The position numbers and the translations under genes are program-made. The notes beneath the pieces were generated by a model. That model did no database searches. It had not been told where the DNA came from and worked only from the letters and a program-made list of their open reading frames with translations. Positions 35,743 to 46,694 of a stretch of DNA of 64,000 nucleotides are shown here, one piece after another. The stretch is from Celeribacter sp. HF31 (lineage in GTDB: Bacteria > Pseudomonadota > Alphaproteobacteria > Rhodobacterales > Rhodobacteraceae), in contig NZ_JAATOT010000003.1 of NCBI RefSeq assembly GCF_011806455.1, forward strand, positions 434,001-498,000. The letters are read 5' to 3'. Positions within the stretch are counted from its first letter, which is position 1; every line of letters starts with the position of its first letter.

Positions 35743-37075
35743 GTGTCATCCCTTCGACCAAAAGTGAGGGCACGACACGGCTCAGATGCGTGCGCGCGTC
35801 ATTCGCGGGCACAAGGGTTTTCAGCATGTCGCGCAGATTCCCGGCGATGGTGCATTCGTTGACCGGATAGGCGATCTCGCCATTCTCGATCCAAAACCCG
35901 CTCGCCCCACGGGAATAATCGCCGGTGGTCGGGTTGATCGACGAACCGATCATCGAAGTGATCAAAAGCCCGGTCCCCATCTCGCGCATCAACTCTTCGC
36001 GGGTCTGGTTGCCCTGCGTTAGGGTCACATTTCCCGAGGTGGGTGACGGAGGCGAAGAGACGCCGCGCGAGGCGTTGGCGGTGCTCTCAAGCTCCAGTTT
36101 GCGGGCGGTTGCGAGGTCGAGAACCCAAGAGGTCAGCCGTCCGTTTTCCACCAGCGCGCGCTTTTGTGTCGCAAGCCCTTCGGCGTCGAACAGGCGCGAG
36201 GCGGAGGTGCGCGGGCGGTGCGGGTCTTCGATCACGGACAACCCGCTGGGCAGGACATCTTCGCCCATCGCGTCCCGCAGCCAGCTTGCGCCACGGGCAA
36301 TCGCGGAGCCGTTGATCGCGGACAAAAGATGCCCGATCAGCGACGACGAAATCCGCTCATCAAAGAGCATCGGATAGGCGCCGGTCTTGGGCTTGCGCGC
36401 GCCGAGACGGGCGACGGTGCGCTCGGCGGCCAGAAGACCGATCTCTTCCGGGCTGGGCAAGTCCGCGCCGAAAATCCGGCTTTCGCCACAGTAATCGCGC
36501 TCCATCCCCGTGCCCTCGCCCGCGATGGCGACGGTGGAGATCATCCGATCGCTGCGAGCATACCCGCCGCTGAACCCATTGGTGGCGGAGAGGTAAATCT
36601 GGCGGCGCCCGTATGCGGCGGCGGCGCTGTCGACTTGCGAGACACCTTTGTAGCTGGCGGCAGCCGCTTCGGCGCGCAGGGCGTCGTCTTTGAGGTGTTC
36701 GGGCGATGGTTCTTCGGAGGGGTCGAACAGTTCCAGCGAACTTGCATCGGTATTCCCGGTGATTTGTGTCGCATCGGCAAGGCCCGCGGTCGGGTCCTCT
36801 GGCGCCAATCGGGCCATGGTGACCGCACGTTCGGCCATGGTCGCAAGTGTCTCAGGACGGGTGTCAGAGGCCGACACGCAGGCCTGGCGTTTGCCGATCA
36901 GAACCCGCAAGCCGATGTCCACGCCTTCGGAGCGCTCCGCCTGTTCCAACGCACCCTGCCGGACATTGATCGACAGGGAGGTGCCGTCGATGGCCATCGC
37001 ATCTGCGGCCTCGGCCCCGGCACTCATCGCGGCCTCAAGAAGCGCCTCGGTCAGGTCTTTGAGGTTGCGCGTCAT
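35729..37075 (-). CDS. pmbA: PmbA/TldE metallopeptidase-like protein
   Basis: The 448-residue protein belongs to the TldD/PmbA family, in which TldD is the zinc protease and PmbA (TldE) its non-metal partner. This one lacks the HEXXXH zinc motif of TldD, supporting PmbA. C-terminal strands include LLITSMIGSSINPTTGDYSRGASGFW. Roles known in the family are processing of microcin precursors and CcdA degradation. It is translationally coupled to cysQ. Confidence 0.9.
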   Translation of the reverse strand: MTRNLKDLTEALLEAAMSAGAEAADAMAIDGTSLSINVRQGALEQAERSEGVDIGLRVLIGKRQACVSASDTRPETLATMAERAVTMARLAPEDPTAGLADATQITGNTDASSLELFDPSEEPSPEHLKDDALRAEAAAASYKGVSQVDSAAAAYGRRQIYLSATNGFSGGYARSDRMISTVAIAGEGTGMERDYCGESRIFGADLPSPEEIGLLAAERTVARLGARKPKTGAYPMLFDERISSSLIGHLLSAINGSAIARGASWLRDAMGEDVLPSGLSVIEDPHRPRTSASRLFDAEGLATQKRALVENGRLTSWVLDLATARKLELESTANASRGVSSPPSPTSGNVTLTQGNQTREELMREMGTGLLITSMIGSSINPTTGDYSRGASGFWIENGEIAYPVNECTIAGNLRDMLKTLVPANDARTHLSRVVPSLLVEGMTLAGD

Positions 37076-37160
37076 GGCGGGGTCTCCCTTGTGTCATGTG
37101 GTCGTCTGTCAGATGCACCGCCCGCCCGCGAAGTGCAAGCAGGCGGTGCGTCTTCGGTGT

Positions 37161-38711
37161 TTAGAACGGCAGCGGTTGCCCGTTGGCGATGATCTGGCCG
37201 TCTTCGGTCATTTCGATCTCGGACACCAACTCGCCTGCGGTCTCACCCGGACGGGCAAAGAGGCCCAGCATCATCTGCGCCGACATGGCCTGTTCAGGCG
37301 GCAAAATGCCCGCGGAGGACAGCTTGGTGATCAGATCGTTCACACCCACCATGTTGAGCGACAGGTTTCCGGCGAACGGCGGCATGCCACCGGGCACTGC
37401 GGCCTCTTGGTCGAGGAAGTGCCCCTTGCCTTCGCCCCTGATCGTGGCGCCTGCGAGATCGAGGAAAATCTCCGGGATATTCACGGTTTCCACTTTGAAC
37501 GGCATCTCGCCACCGTTCTCTTCGAGGGCGGTCATGGCGGTGACGTCGAACAGGTCCACGTCATTTTGCAGCGTGCCATCCAGAGAGATGCGCAGGCTCG
37601 CCGGGTCATGCGGCAACTGACCGGTCGGGTCCGCGATCATCCATGCGATTTCCGGCAGGACCAGCTCTTCCATCCCGAGACGAAGCTCGAAGGGCTGCGC
37701 CGCATCAGAGGCGGCAAACGGGAAAAGCAGAGCGGTGTTGTAGCTCTTCATCGAGACGTTCATCTGACCGCCGGGAATTTGCGCGCCAGCGGCGATGACA
37801 TTGAGATCGGCGACCTTGGCATCATAGCCCACGGCGCCGTCTTCGAGAGTCATGTCCAGCGTCGAGGCGCCCGTTGCGGCGTCGATTTTCATGCCGCCGC
37901 CCGGCGCGTCGCTCACAATCTCGATGGAAGAGGTGCTGCCCGCCATGGCCATGGTGATACCCATGGCGCTCTCGCCGAAAATGCTCTGCATGAAATCGGC
38001 ATGCTCACCTTCGGCCAGTGTGAAACTGCCCGTGATGTTCATGTCATTTGCGGCAAAGCCCATATCGACTTTGTCGCCGGTCTCCGTGTCCATCGGGTCG
38101 AAATCATAGGTCAGCGCGCTTGCGGTGATGTCCATGTCAGAGGTCATGCCGTCATCGCCCTGCACAATCGTATAGGTGCCACCGATGCCGACCATTTTGG
38201 CCGAGAGACCCGGCTGGATCACCTCACCATCGAGAATGATCTGTTCGCTTGTCGAGGTAAACGCGCTGTCCTCGAAGGTGAACAACAGGTCTTCGGGCGT
38301 GCCCGAAATGATCGTCACGCCGTCGATCTGAATGGTCGAGCGGGTTTCGATTGTGTCGGTCTCCACAGAGTCCTCGAAACCCGGACCCACCGGCGTGACC
38401 GAGATCGACTTCAGCGGTTCGACAAAGCGAAGGGCAACCGTGCCCCCGCTCTGTTCTTGAAAGCGAATCTCCGGGGCCGTGGTGGTCGAGGTGACAGAGG
38501 TGTCCCCCAGATCCATCTCCAGACCATAGACCATGTTGCGTACGACCAATGTGTCGCCTTCGCGCGTGACTTCGGCCGTTGGCTCCATGCCCATCTGGGT
38601 CATCTGGCTGAGGTAGGCCTCCCAGGCCTCCTCCGGCGTGATGTCGGCGAGGGCGGGAGTGCCCATCAGGCAGACGGCGGTGAGCGCCGTGGTCGTAAAC
38701 AGGGAACGCAT
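37161..38711 (-). CDS. DUF2125 exported protein
   Basis: The ATG at 38711 (AAAGGAG upstream) gives 516 residues with a signal peptide (MRSLFTTTALTAVCLMGTPALA). The long mature part is rich in beta strands, Asp/Glu/Thr and Gly, and contains repeated strand segments such as GSFTLAEGEHADFMQ and MKIDAATGASTLDM. The pattern fits DUF2125, an alphaproteobacterial envelope family with no assigned function. It stands alone, 85 bp from pmbA, divergent from the SDR gene. Confidence 0.8.
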   Translation of the reverse strand: MRSLFTTTALTAVCLMGTPALADITPEEAWEAYLSQMTQMGMEPTAEVTREGDTLVVRNMVYGLEMDLGDTSVTSTTTAPEIRFQEQSGGTVALRFVEPLKSISVTPVGPGFEDSVETDTIETRSTIQIDGVTIISGTPEDLLFTFEDSAFTSTSEQIILDGEVIQPGLSAKMVGIGGTYTIVQGDDGMTSDMDITASALTYDFDPMDTETGDKVDMGFAANDMNITGSFTLAEGEHADFMQSIFGESAMGITMAMAGSTSSIEIVSDAPGGGMKIDAATGASTLDMTLEDGAVGYDAKVADLNVIAAGAQIPGGQMNVSMKSYNTALLFPFAASDAAQPFELRLGMEELVLPEIAWMIADPTGQLPHDPASLRISLDGTLQNDVDLFDVTAMTALEENGGEMPFKVETVNIPEIFLDLAGATIRGEGKGHFLDQEAAVPGGMPPFAGNLSLNMVGVNDLITKLSSAGILPPEQAMSAQMMLGLFARPGETAGELVSEIEMTEDGQIIANGQPLPF

Positions 38712-38827
38712 GAAAATCTCCTTTAACATTCGCGCGTACATTTTCGTGCTTTGCGCGGAGGGTCAAGACTGGAACCTTGGGCGGGCAGACCTTATGGTCG
38801 CGGAAGAATTATGAGGGAGGCCAAACG

Positions 38828-39583
38828 ATGTCAGAAGTTGCTGGAAAGACCGTTGTCATCACCGGCGCAAGCCGTGGCATTGGTGAGGCTGCGGCCCGTC
38901 TTTTCGCCGCATCCGGCGCAAAAGTTGCGCTTTTGGCGCGGAGCAAGGATGCGATTACCAAGATCGCCGAGGAGATCGGACCAAACGCCGTGGCTGTGCC
39001 CTGCGACATCTCAAGCTATACGGCGATTGATGCCGCGATGAGTGCGGTCGAGAGCCAGCTTGGCCCCATCGACATCCTGATCAACAACGCCGGTGTGATC
39101 GACCCGATTGGCGATCTCAAAGCCTGTGATCCAGAGGCTTGGGGCCGTCTGATCGACATCAACGTCAAAGGCGTCTTCTACGCCATGCGCCGTGTCGTGC
39201 CGGAGATGGTTGCCCGTGGGTCTGGCACGGTTTTGACCATTTCCTCAGGTGCCGCGCACAACCCTGTAGAGGGGTGGAGCGCCTATTGCAGCTCTAAAGC
39301 TGGTGCGGCGATGCTGACCTCCATGCTCGATCTCGAAGAGCGCGCCAATGGCATCCGCGCCATGGGCCTGTCGCCGGGCACGGTTGCGACCCAAATGCAG
39401 CGTGACATCAAAGCCTCCGGCATCAATGCGGTGAGCCAGCTCGACTGGTCGGATCATATCCCGCCCGAATGGCCCGCGCAGGCCTTGCTCTGGATGTGCG
39501 GGGCCGAGGCGGACGCGCATCTGGGCGAAGAACTGTCTCTGCGGGACGAAGGACTGCGGCGCAAGATCGGGGTGATTTCATGA
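38828..39583 (+). CDS. Short-chain dehydrogenase/reductase
   Basis: The ATG at 38828 (GAGG upstream) gives 251 residues with a Rossmann fold: TGASRGIG at 12-19, NNAG (87-90), catalytic S139/S140, Y153 and K157 (YCSSK). It is an NAD(P)-dependent oxidoreductase. It shares a 4-base overlap with an enoyl-CoA hydratase, so it may be a 3-hydroxyacyl-CoA-type dehydrogenase; the substrate is not visible in the sequence. Confidence 0.92.
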   Translation: MSEVAGKTVVITGASRGIGEAAARLFAASGAKVALLARSKDAITKIAEEIGPNAVAVPCDISSYTAIDAAMSAVESQLGPIDILINNAGVIDPIGDLKACDPEAWGRLIDINVKGVFYAMRRVVPEMVARGSGTVLTISSGAAHNPVEGWSAYCSSKAGAAMLTSMLDLEERANGIRAMGLSPGTVATQMQRDIKASGINAVSQLDWSDHIPPEWPAQALLWMCGAEADAHLGEELSLRDEGLRRKIGVIS

Positions 39584-40194
39584 TCGAACTGGAGCGGGAT
39601 GGCGATCTCTGGGGTGTGACCCTAAACCGGCCTGAAAAGGCCAATTCCCTGACCTCCGAGATGCTGTCTCGGCTCATCGACATCGTGGATGACGCGTCAG
39701 GGACTGCCAAGGTTTTCGTCCTGACGGGCGCGGGCAAGGTTTTCTCCGCAGGCGCTGATCTCGATGAAGCGCGTGCGGGGCTTGCGACCTCGCCTTTGTG
39801 GGAGGAGCTGTCGGGAAAGATCGCGGCCTTGCCTTGCCTGACCGTTGCGGCGTTGAACGGCACTTTGGCGGGCGGTGCTTTTGGCATGGCTCTGGCCTGC
39901 GACATCCGCCTGTCCGACCCTTCGGCGAAATTCTTTTACCCGGTGATGAAATTGGGCTTCCTGCCACAACCCTCCGATCCTGCGCGACTTTCGACCCTAA
40001 TCGGGCCTGCGAGGGCGAAAATGATCCTCATGGCCGGGCAGAAAATCACCGCTGAGGAGGCACTGTCTTGGGGGCTAGTGGACCGATTGGTTCCGGCGGC
40101 GGATCAGAAAGAGGCCGTCGCGGAGCTGTCTCAGGCCGCGCTTGAGGCCGCGCCAGAACACATCGCCGGGATCAAGGCCCTGATCCAGCCGTGA
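39580..40194 (+). CDS. Enoyl-CoA hydratase/isomerase family protein
   Basis: The ATG at 39580 lies inside the SDR stop (ATGA). The 204-residue crotonase-fold protein has the oxyanion-hole segments FSAGADLDEA and GTLAGGAFGMALACD. The catalytic glutamates of hydratases are not clear (YPVMKLGFLPQP in their place), so isomerase or other crotonase chemistry is possible. It is somewhat shorter than the usual ~260 residues. The next gene overlaps its stop (GTGA), so three genes form one unit. Confidence 0.85.
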   Translation: MIELERDGDLWGVTLNRPEKANSLTSEMLSRLIDIVDDASGTAKVFVLTGAGKVFSAGADLDEARAGLATSPLWEELSGKIAALPCLTVAALNGTLAGGAFGMALACDIRLSDPSAKFFYPVMKLGFLPQPSDPARLSTLIGPARAKMILMAGQKITAEEALSWGLVDRLVPAADQKEAVAELSQAALEAAPEHIAGIKALIQP

Positions 40195-41369
40195 GTGAGG
40201 CGCCTCTTCAGGTCGATGTGCTGGTCGTGGGCGCGGGTCCCGCCGGCCTCATGGCGGCGGATGTGGTGTCTAAAGCGGGACAAAGCGTGCTGATCACCGA
40301 GGCGAAACCTTCGCCCGCGCGCAAATTCCTCATGGCCGGAAAATCGGGTCTAAACCTGACGAAAAACGAACCTCTGGATGCGTTTCTTCGTGCCTATGCC
40401 CCGTTGCATCCAACCCTTCGCACGGCTTTGGAGAGTTTCGGTCCACAAGAGGCCATCGCCTGGGCGGAAACCTTGGGGCAGGAGATGTTTACCGGCTCGA
40501 CTGGCCGGGTGTTTCCCAAGGTGATGAAAGCCTCGCCTTTGCTGCGAGCTTGGCTTGCGCGGCTGGAGGCACAGGGGGCCGAGCTGCGTCGAAATTGGCG
40601 GATGGATGCGCTTGGCAACACGGTTCGCTTTGACACGCTGGAAGGGCCGCGCGAGGTTGAGGCCAAACGTGTGATCCTGGCGCTGGGTGGGGCGAGTTGG
40701 GCCAGATTAGGGTCGAATGGTGCGTGGGTCGAGACCGTTTCGCCCTATGTCGATCTGGCCCCGTTTGCCCCGTCGAATGTCGGCATTCTGGTCGACTGGA
40801 GCTCTCACATGACCCGCCATTTCGGGCATCCCGTCAAAGGTGTGAACCTGCGCGCGGGGGCGTATGAGAGCCGCGGCGAATTTGTCATCTCAGAAACCGG
40901 CCTCGAAGGCGGCGGGATTTATAGCGTGACGCGTGGGCTGCGTACGGGTGCGCCTCTGATGCTCGATCTCCTGCCGGACTGGACGGAGGACAAGCTCAAA
41001 CAGACCCTAATCCAGCGGAAATCGAAAGAAACGCTGACGAAATTCCTCAAACGCGCTTTGCGCCTCACGCCGGAAAAGATCGCTCTGGTCATGGAATTTT
41101 CTGGACCAAAACCGGATGATTTGCTCACCGCGCTCAAGGCGCTTGAGATCAAGGACATCACATTTCGTCCGATGGATGAGGCGATTTCCACCGCAGGCGG
41201 TGTGACCTTCGAGAGCCTCACGGATCATTTGGAAGCCATCGCGAAACCCGGTCTGTTCTTTGCCGGAGAGATGCTTGATTGGGATGCACCGACAGGCGGC
41301 TATCTTTTGACCGCCTGTCTCGCCATCGGGCGTCTGGCTGGGCTTGGTGCGCTCAAATCTCTTTCATAA
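40191..41369 (+). CDS. HI0933-type FAD-dependent oxidoreductase
   Basis: The GTG at 40191 overlaps the previous stop. The 392-residue flavoprotein starts with [18 protein letters not shown] (FAD Rossmann site), has [13 protein letters not shown] and ends with [21 protein letters not shown]. It belongs to the HI0933 family (TIGR03862-like) of NAD(P)/FAD proteins of unknown substrate. It ends 17 bases inside the convergent luciferase-like gene. Its metabolic link to the SDR and crotonase genes is unproven. Confidence 0.88.
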   Translation: MSEAPLQVDVLVVGAGPAGLMAADVVSKAGQSVLITEAKPSPARKFLMAGKSGLNLTKNEPLDAFLRAYAPLHPTLRTALESFGPQEAIAWAETLGQEMFTGSTGRVFPKVMKASPLLRAWLARLEAQGAELRRNWRMDALGNTVRFDTLEGPREVEAKRVILALGGASWARLGSNGAWVETVSPYVDLAPFAPSNVGILVDWSSHMTRHFGHPVKGVNLRAGAYESRGEFVISETGLEGGGIYSVTRGLRTGAPLMLDLLPDWTEDKLKQTLIQRKSKETLTKFLKRALRLTPEKIALVMEFSGPKPDDLLTALKALEIKDITFRPMDEAISTAGGVTFESLTDHLEAIAKPGLFFAGEMLDWDAPTGGYLLTACLAIGRLAGLGALKSLS

Positions 41370-42351
41370 CCTCGGCAGCAATTTCAAAGGAGCGCAGCCG
41401 TTTTTGATGATCATGGATATTCGCCGCAAAGAGGATTTCATCCGGCTTATAACGGTCGATCAGCGCCGTGATTTTGTCCTTCACCATCGGTTTCGTCCCG
41501 GTCGCTGAGACCGCGAAAATCGCATCGAGCGAGGGGATGAACTGGCGCGGCACGACCGTGGAAATATCCTCGACAGGATAGGGCAATTTGCCGGGGCGAC
41601 CCATGCGCAGATTGGCGAAAGTCTGCATCATCGACGAGCGCAGATAGACGGCTTCTTCAGCGCTCTCGGCGGCAAAGACATTGGTGGCCAGCATGAAATA
41701 GGGCTTTTCGAGATACTCGGACGGCTGAAACAGATCGCGGTAAATCTTCACCGCCTGATCCAACGCGGCGGGCGCGAAATGTGAGGCAAAGGCGTAGGGC
41801 AGACCCAGCACAGCCGCCAGTTCCGCACCATAGGTCGAAGAGCCCAGCATCCACACCGGCACATGGGTGCCCGTGCCGGGAAAGGCGCGCACGGCGGCAT
41901 CCTCGGGCATGTCACCGAGATAGGCCATGACCTCCTGCACATCTTGCGGAAAGGTTTCGCCATTGGCGTGGCCCGGCGTCAGATTGCGCCTGAGCGCCCG
42001 CGCCGTTGACATGTCGGTGCCCGGCGCACGGCCAAGGCCAAGATCGATACGGTCGCCATACAACTCACGCAATGTGCCAAAGGCTTCGGCCACCTGCAAA
42101 GGCGCGTGGTTCGGCAACATGATCCCGCCTGCGCCGATGCGGATCGTCGAGGTCTTCGCCCCGATATGTCCGATCACCACGGCGGTCGCGGCAGAGGCAA
42201 TCCCCGGCATATTGTGGTGCTCAGCCATCCAGAAGCGATTGTAACCCCAGCCCTCGGCATGTTGGGCCAGATCGACGGAGTTTTTCAACGCATCGGCGAT
42301 GGAGGTGCCCTCGGGCACGGGAGAAAGATCGAGAAGGGAATAGGGGGTCAT
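41353..42351 (-). CDS. Luciferase-like flavin-dependent monooxygenase
   Basis: The 332-residue LLM-class oxidoreductase has the TIM-barrel segments of the family: [36 protein letters not shown] and [19 protein letters not shown]. It uses reduced FMN with O2 on an unknown substrate. A strong AAAGGAG lies before the ATG at 42351. It overlaps the convergent flavoprotein gene by 17 bases. Confidence 0.92.
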   Translation of the reverse strand: MTPYSLLDLSPVPEGTSIADALKNSVDLAQHAEGWGYNRFWMAEHHNMPGIASAATAVVIGHIGAKTSTIRIGAGGIMLPNHAPLQVAEAFGTLRELYGDRIDLGLGRAPGTDMSTARALRRNLTPGHANGETFPQDVQEVMAYLGDMPEDAAVRAFPGTGTHVPVWMLGSSTYGAELAAVLGLPYAFASHFAPAALDQAVKIYRDLFQPSEYLEKPYFMLATNVFAAESAEEAVYLRSSMMQTFANLRMGRPGKLPYPVEDISTVVPRQFIPSLDAIFAVSATGTKPMVKDKITALIDRYKPDEILFAANIHDHQKRLRSFEIAAEVMKEI

Positions 42352-42411
42352 GTGCGGCTCCTTTCCCCTACATCTGGGGCGTTTCGGAGTGCGCGCAATG
42401 ATGTTTTCCGC

Positions 42412-43437
42412 TCAGCGGCGTTGCGCGAGCATGGCAAGGCGGATGAGCGCGCGTTCCATGACGGCCATGGTCGGCGCCTTGGACGAGGAGCGCAGCGTCA
42501 GGTCAGTGTCGGTCAGAATGGAGAGCGCGGTTTCCAGTTTATACATGCCCCAGCCGGAGGCCTGTTTCGTCATCCGGTCCCGGCGCGGGCCAAAGATCGG
42601 CGGACGGGCGGCGGCAATGCCAGCGCCCGCGCCATTCGGATGTGAGGCGGCGGCATGGAGGCTTCGGAAATGCCGCATGGCAAAGATCGAAAGCGCGACG
42701 GGATCGCTGCCTTGGCCTGCGAGTTTGATCATCAAGGGACCAAGCTCGTTGGCACGCCCTTCGGCCACGGCGTTCAAGACATCGTCTACCTCGGCCTCCG
42801 TGGTGGCGGGGGCACAGTTTTGGACATCTTCGCTCGACACGGGCGTGGTGTCGCCCAGTTTGTAGAGCGCAAGCTTTTCCAACGTCTGGCGAAAATCGCC
42901 GGGGTCGATGGTGCGGGCCAGCGCCTCGATGTCGGTCATCGCCTCGCGGGAGATGTCCGTGATTCCAGCTTTCGACAAAGTGGCCTCAATCTCCGCGCGC
43001 GACGGCGGATCGGCGTAGATCGCGATGGCATAGGCGCTGGGGTGACCTTCGAAGAGCTTGCGCAGTTTCGAGGTGGCTTTGAGTTGGCCTGCGGTGACAA
43101 CGATCTGCGCATCCCCGTCGCGCCAGTCGAACAGCGCGTCCTTGGCGAGATCGGCGATCTGGTCGGTGGCATCCTCGACAAAGGCGACACGGGGACCGGG
43201 GAAAAAGCCCTGGGATTTGAGCGCGTCCATCAGGAGCGTTTTATCCTTGCGCAGTTCCGCGCCCGACATGCGGGTGAGGCGCATTTCCTCTTCGCCCTGT
43301 TTGCCGATCAGACCCTCGATGACCTCTTGGCGACGCAGCGCGATCCGCATGGCGTCGGGGCCATAGAGCAGCACGCCCGCCTTCCCGGGATCGGGTTTGG
43401 CGAAGTAGGAGATCGCATCCCGGGCGGACAGTTTCAT
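42412..43437 (-). CDS. holA: DNA polymerase III delta subunit
   Basis: The 341-residue clamp-loader subunit opens the sliding clamp. It begins [35 protein letters not shown] and keeps the HolA domain order (N-terminal RecA-like fold without a working P-loop, helical lid and collar). It is in the conserved order leuS-lptE-holA, with a 4-base overlap (ATGA) with lptE. Confidence 0.93.
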   Translation of the reverse strand: MKLSARDAISYFAKPDPGKAGVLLYGPDAMRIALRRQEVIEGLIGKQGEEEMRLTRMSGAELRKDKTLLMDALKSQGFFPGPRVAFVEDATDQIADLAKDALFDWRDGDAQIVVTAGQLKATSKLRKLFEGHPSAYAIAIYADPPSRAEIEATLSKAGITDISREAMTDIEALARTIDPGDFRQTLEKLALYKLGDTTPVSSEDVQNCAPATTEAEVDDVLNAVAEGRANELGPLMIKLAGQGSDPVALSIFAMRHFRSLHAAASHPNGAGAGIAAARPPIFGPRRDRMTKQASGWGMYKLETALSILTDTDLTLRSSSKAPTMAVMERALIRLAMLAQRR

Positions 43438-43931
43438 GTCGGCAGCTCGGCAGGTAGCTCAACCGTGGCGATGATCTGGCTCACCATCTGATCGGCGAGG
43501 ATCACCATAAGGCGCTCGTAGGCATCTCGTGAGGCGGTCAGCGTGTCGACCGAGGATCCGGTGGCGGAATAGGCGGTAAAGCTCGAGGCCTTGCGTTTCG
43601 CCAACAGACGCCCGGTCGTGATGTCGGTCAGGGTGTAACTGACCTCACCTGCCACATGGTAGCGCAGGATTTCCTGATCACGGGTGACGCCGATCTGATT
43701 TTCATCGGTCGAGATCGTATAGGCGAGCCGATAGAGTGGCGTTTGCGTCGGGCCGAATTGCTCGGTCAGGCGATTGACCAGAGTGTAGCTCTTGCGATCA
43801 TCGGGTGCCAGAATGTCGACCTTGCCGCGCAGGGCCGCGCCACTGCTTCCCGGCCCGTAGGCGGGGGTGAACCCGCAGCCCGCGAGGGCTGCGAGTGAAA
43901 TCAGGAGAGTTCTGCGATCAAACGACGACAT
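43434..43931 (-). CDS. lptE: LPS-assembly lipoprotein LptE
   Basis: The ATG at 43931 gives 165 residues with a lipoprotein signal ([10 protein letters not shown], acylated C19). The mature part GFTPAYG...RGKVDI then YRLAYTI...FTAYSATGS fits LptE, the plug partner of LptD that delivers LPS to the outer surface. An upstream ATG at 43979 lies within leuS. It overlaps the leuS end by 14 bases and holA by four. Confidence 0.88.
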   Translation of the reverse strand: MSSFDRRTLLISLAALAGCGFTPAYGPGSSGAALRGKVDILAPDDRKSYTLVNRLTEQFGPTQTPLYRLAYTISTDENQIGVTRDQEILRYHVAGEVSYTLTDITTGRLLAKRKASSFTAYSATGSSVDTLTASRDAYERLMVILADQMVSQIIATVELPAELPT

Positions 43932-46596
43932 TGACGATGCGGCCCGGGACAACGATGAGTTTCTTCGGCGACCCGCCATCGAGCGCCTTTTTCACAGCAT
44001 CGTTTTCCAGCACCAGCTTTTCAACCTCTTCCTTCGGCATATCTTTCGGAACAGAGATTTCGTCGCGGCGTTTGCCGTTGATCTGGATCGGAAGCGTCAC
44101 CGTGTCCTCGACCAGCATCGCTTCATCCGGCGTGGGCCAGGCGGCTTTTGCGATCAGGCCTTCGCCGCCCAGCATGGACCACATGTCTTCCGCGAGGTGC
44201 GGGGTCATGGGGGACATCAGCTGCGCGAGGGTTTTGAGGGCAAAGCGTTTCGCCTCGCGCCCCGCTTTGGATTTCGCGATGGTGTTGGTGAAGCCGTAGA
44301 GTTTCGCAATCGAGGCGTTGAAGCCAAAGCTCTCGATGCCCTGCGTAACCTCGAACATCGCCTTATGTGCGGCGCGCATCAGCTCTTCGTCGCCTTGGCC
44401 CTGTTCCGGCGCGGCATCGAGCTCAGCGGCCAGACGCCAGACACGGCCGAGGTGCTTGTGCGAGGCTTCGGCACCCGAGGCGGTCCATTCCACGTCACGC
44501 TCCGGCGGACTATCGGAGAGCACGAACCAGCGCGCGGTGTCTGCGCCGAATTGTTTGATGATCTCGACCGGGTCCACCACATTGTTTTTGGACTTGGACA
44601 TCTTGGCGGAGGCAATAATATCTATCTGACTATTAGCCGCATCGAGCTCCTTATGAAGCAAATAGGCGCTTTTGGGATCGCTTTCATCAAATAGCGGGCT
44701 ACAGCGTTTCTTTGCTGCGATGTCTGCTTTCGACAATGCAAACCTTTCGCTTTCCAAAGTGTAAATGACGACTTGGTCGGGATAGAAGAAGCGAGCACGC
44801 AGTCTACCTTCATTGTCAGTGTATGCTTGTTGATAAATCTCATGGGTCACCATGCCCTGCGTGAACAGCGCATCGAACGGTTCACGCGCGCTGGCGGGCA
44901 GGTGGCCGGTCTCGTTCATCGCGCGCGCGAAGAAGCGGGAATAGAGAAGGTGCAGAATCGCATGCTCGATGCCGCCGATATATTGATCGACGTTCATCCA
45001 ATACTCGGCGTCCTCGGCGACGGTCGGCGTCGTGGCATGCGGCGCGGTGAAACGGGCGTAATACCAGGAGCTGTCGACAAAAGTGTCCATCGTGTCAGTC
45101 TCGCGCAGGGCCGCGCCGCCGCAGTTCGGACAGGTCGTGTTGCGCCAGGACGGGTGACGGTCGAGCGGGTTGCCGGGGATGGAGAAATCAATCGCCTTGC
45201 CGTCCTCGTCAAAGGGCAGCTCGATCGGCAGGTTCTCTTTCTTCTCCGGAACCACGCCGCAAGCCTCGCAATGCACCACTGGGATCGGACAGCCCCAATA
45301 GCGCTGACGCGACAGCCCCCAATCGCGCAGGCGGAATTTGGTCACGCCATGACCGACACCGTTCGCTTCGCAGAAATCGACGGCGGAGTTCACACCCTCG
45401 TCGCCGGTCTGAACCTCTTCACCCGCAAAGCCGCGGATGTATTTGACGGTTTCGGATTTCGTCGGAACAAAGGCCTCGGTCTCGTTCAGATCGCCCTCGA
45501 CCGGGGCAAAGACGTAGTTGATCGGCAGGCCGTATTTGGTCGCGAAATCAAAGTCGCGCTGGTCATGCGCGGGGCAGCCGAAAATCGCGCCGGTGCCGTA
45601 ATCCATCAGGATGAAGTTGGCGATATAGACCGGCAGTTCCCACGACGTGTCGAAGGGGTGGCGCACGGTCAGGCCGGTGTTGAGGCCCAGTTTTTCGGCC
45701 TTCTCAATCGCCTCTTCCGTGGTGCCGCCCTTGCGGCAGTCCTCACAGAAAGCTGCGATCTCCGGGTTCTCGGCGGCCAGTTCTTTGGCCAGCGGATGAT
45801 CCGCGGAGATGCCCACAAAGGACGCCCCCATCAGCGTGTCGGGACGGGTGGTGTAGACCTCGATCCGGTCGTGATGCGCGGGTGCATCGACAAGCGAGAA
45901 AGCAAACTGAAGACCGCGCGATTTGCCGATCCAGTTCTTTTGCATCGTTTTGACCTTGTCCGGCCAATTGTCGAGATGGTCGATGGCTTCCAGCAGGTCT
46001 TCGGAATAGTCGGAAATCTTAAAGAACCATTGCGTCAGTTCCTTGCGCTCCACCGGTGCGCCGGAGCGCCAGCCGCAGCCGTCGATCACCTGTTCGTTGG
46101 CCAAAACCGTCATATCGACCGGGTCCCAGTTCACGGTGGCGTTCTTGCGGTAGACCAGACCCTTTTCCAGCATGTCGAGGAACATCGCCTGTTGCTGGCC
46201 GTAATACTCCGTGTCGCAGGTCGCGAACATGCGGGTCCAGTCAATCGAAAGCCCCAGCGGCTTCATCTGGTCGACCATCGTGTCGATGTTGTTATAGGTC
46301 CAGGTCTTAGGATGCCCGCCAGAGGCCATCGCTGCGTTCTCCGCCGGCATACCAAAGGCGTCAAAGCCCATCGGGTGCAACACGTTGAACCCGGTCGAGG
46401 ATTTGTAGCGCGCCACCACATCGCCCATGGTGTAGTTGCGCACGTGACCGATGTGGATGCGGCCCGACGGATAGGGGAACATCTCAAGCACGTAATACTT
46501 CGGCTTGCTCTCGTCACGCTTGGCGAGGAACACATCCGCCTCATTCCAGGCAGACTGCCATTTCGGTTCGATCTCGCTGGGCGCGTAGCGGCTCAT
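43918..46596 (-). CDS. leuS: Leucyl-tRNA synthetase with an atypical insert
   Basis: The ATG at 46596 (GAGG upstream) gives 892 residues; a longer in-frame ORF to 46650 is less likely. Class I motifs [16 protein letters not shown] (HIGH) and KMSKSKNN are present, with editing-domain segments such as [12 protein letters not shown], and a C-terminal tRNA-binding part. Residues ~586-662, just before KMSKS, form the leucine-specific insertion region; here it is unusually long and its DNA (44611-44840) is about 44% GC, far below the rest of the gene. The frame is unbroken, so the enzyme is probably functional. Confidence 0.95.
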   Translation of the reverse strand: MSRYAPSEIEPKWQSAWNEADVFLAKRDESKPKYYVLEMFPYPSGRIHIGHVRNYTMGDVVARYKSSTGFNVLHPMGFDAFGMPAENAAMASGGHPKTWTYNNIDTMVDQMKPLGLSIDWTRMFATCDTEYYGQQQAMFLDMLEKGLVYRKNATVNWDPVDMTVLANEQVIDGCGWRSGAPVERKELTQWFFKISDYSEDLLEAIDHLDNWPDKVKTMQKNWIGKSRGLQFAFSLVDAPAHHDRIEVYTTRPDTLMGASFVGISADHPLAKELAAENPEIAAFCEDCRKGGTTEEAIEKAEKLGLNTGLTVRHPFDTSWELPVYIANFILMDYGTGAIFGCPAHDQRDFDFATKYGLPINYVFAPVEGDLNETEAFVPTKSETVKYIRGFAGEEVQTGDEGVNSAVDFCEANGVGHGVTKFRLRDWGLSRQRYWGCPIPVVHCEACGVVPEKKENLPIELPFDEDGKAIDFSIPGNPLDRHPSWRNTTCPNCGGAALRETDTMDTFVDSSWYYARFTAPHATTPTVAEDAEYWMNVDQYIGGIEHAILHLLYSRFFARAMNETGHLPASAREPFDALFTQGMVTHEIYQQAYTDNEGRLRARFFYPDQVVIYTLESERFALSKADIAAKKRCSPLFDESDPKSAYLLHKELDAANSQIDIIASAKMSKSKNNVVDPVEIIKQFGADTARWFVLSDSPPERDVEWTASGAEASHKHLGRVWRLAAELDAAPEQGQGDEELMRAAHKAMFEVTQGIESFGFNASIAKLYGFTNTIAKSKAGREAKRFALKTLAQLMSPMTPHLAEDMWSMLGGEGLIAKAAWPTPDEAMLVEDTVTLPIQINGKRRDEISVPKDMPKEEVEKLVLENDAVKKALDGGSPKKLIVVPGRIVNVVV

Positions 46597-46694
46597 GTTC
46601 ACATCCTCAATCTCAGACAAACGCCGGGCAAGTGGGCCCGGCGTGGTCATAAATCCTTGGCTCTCCGGGGTCCAGAGGCCTTGTGTCGCTCGCC

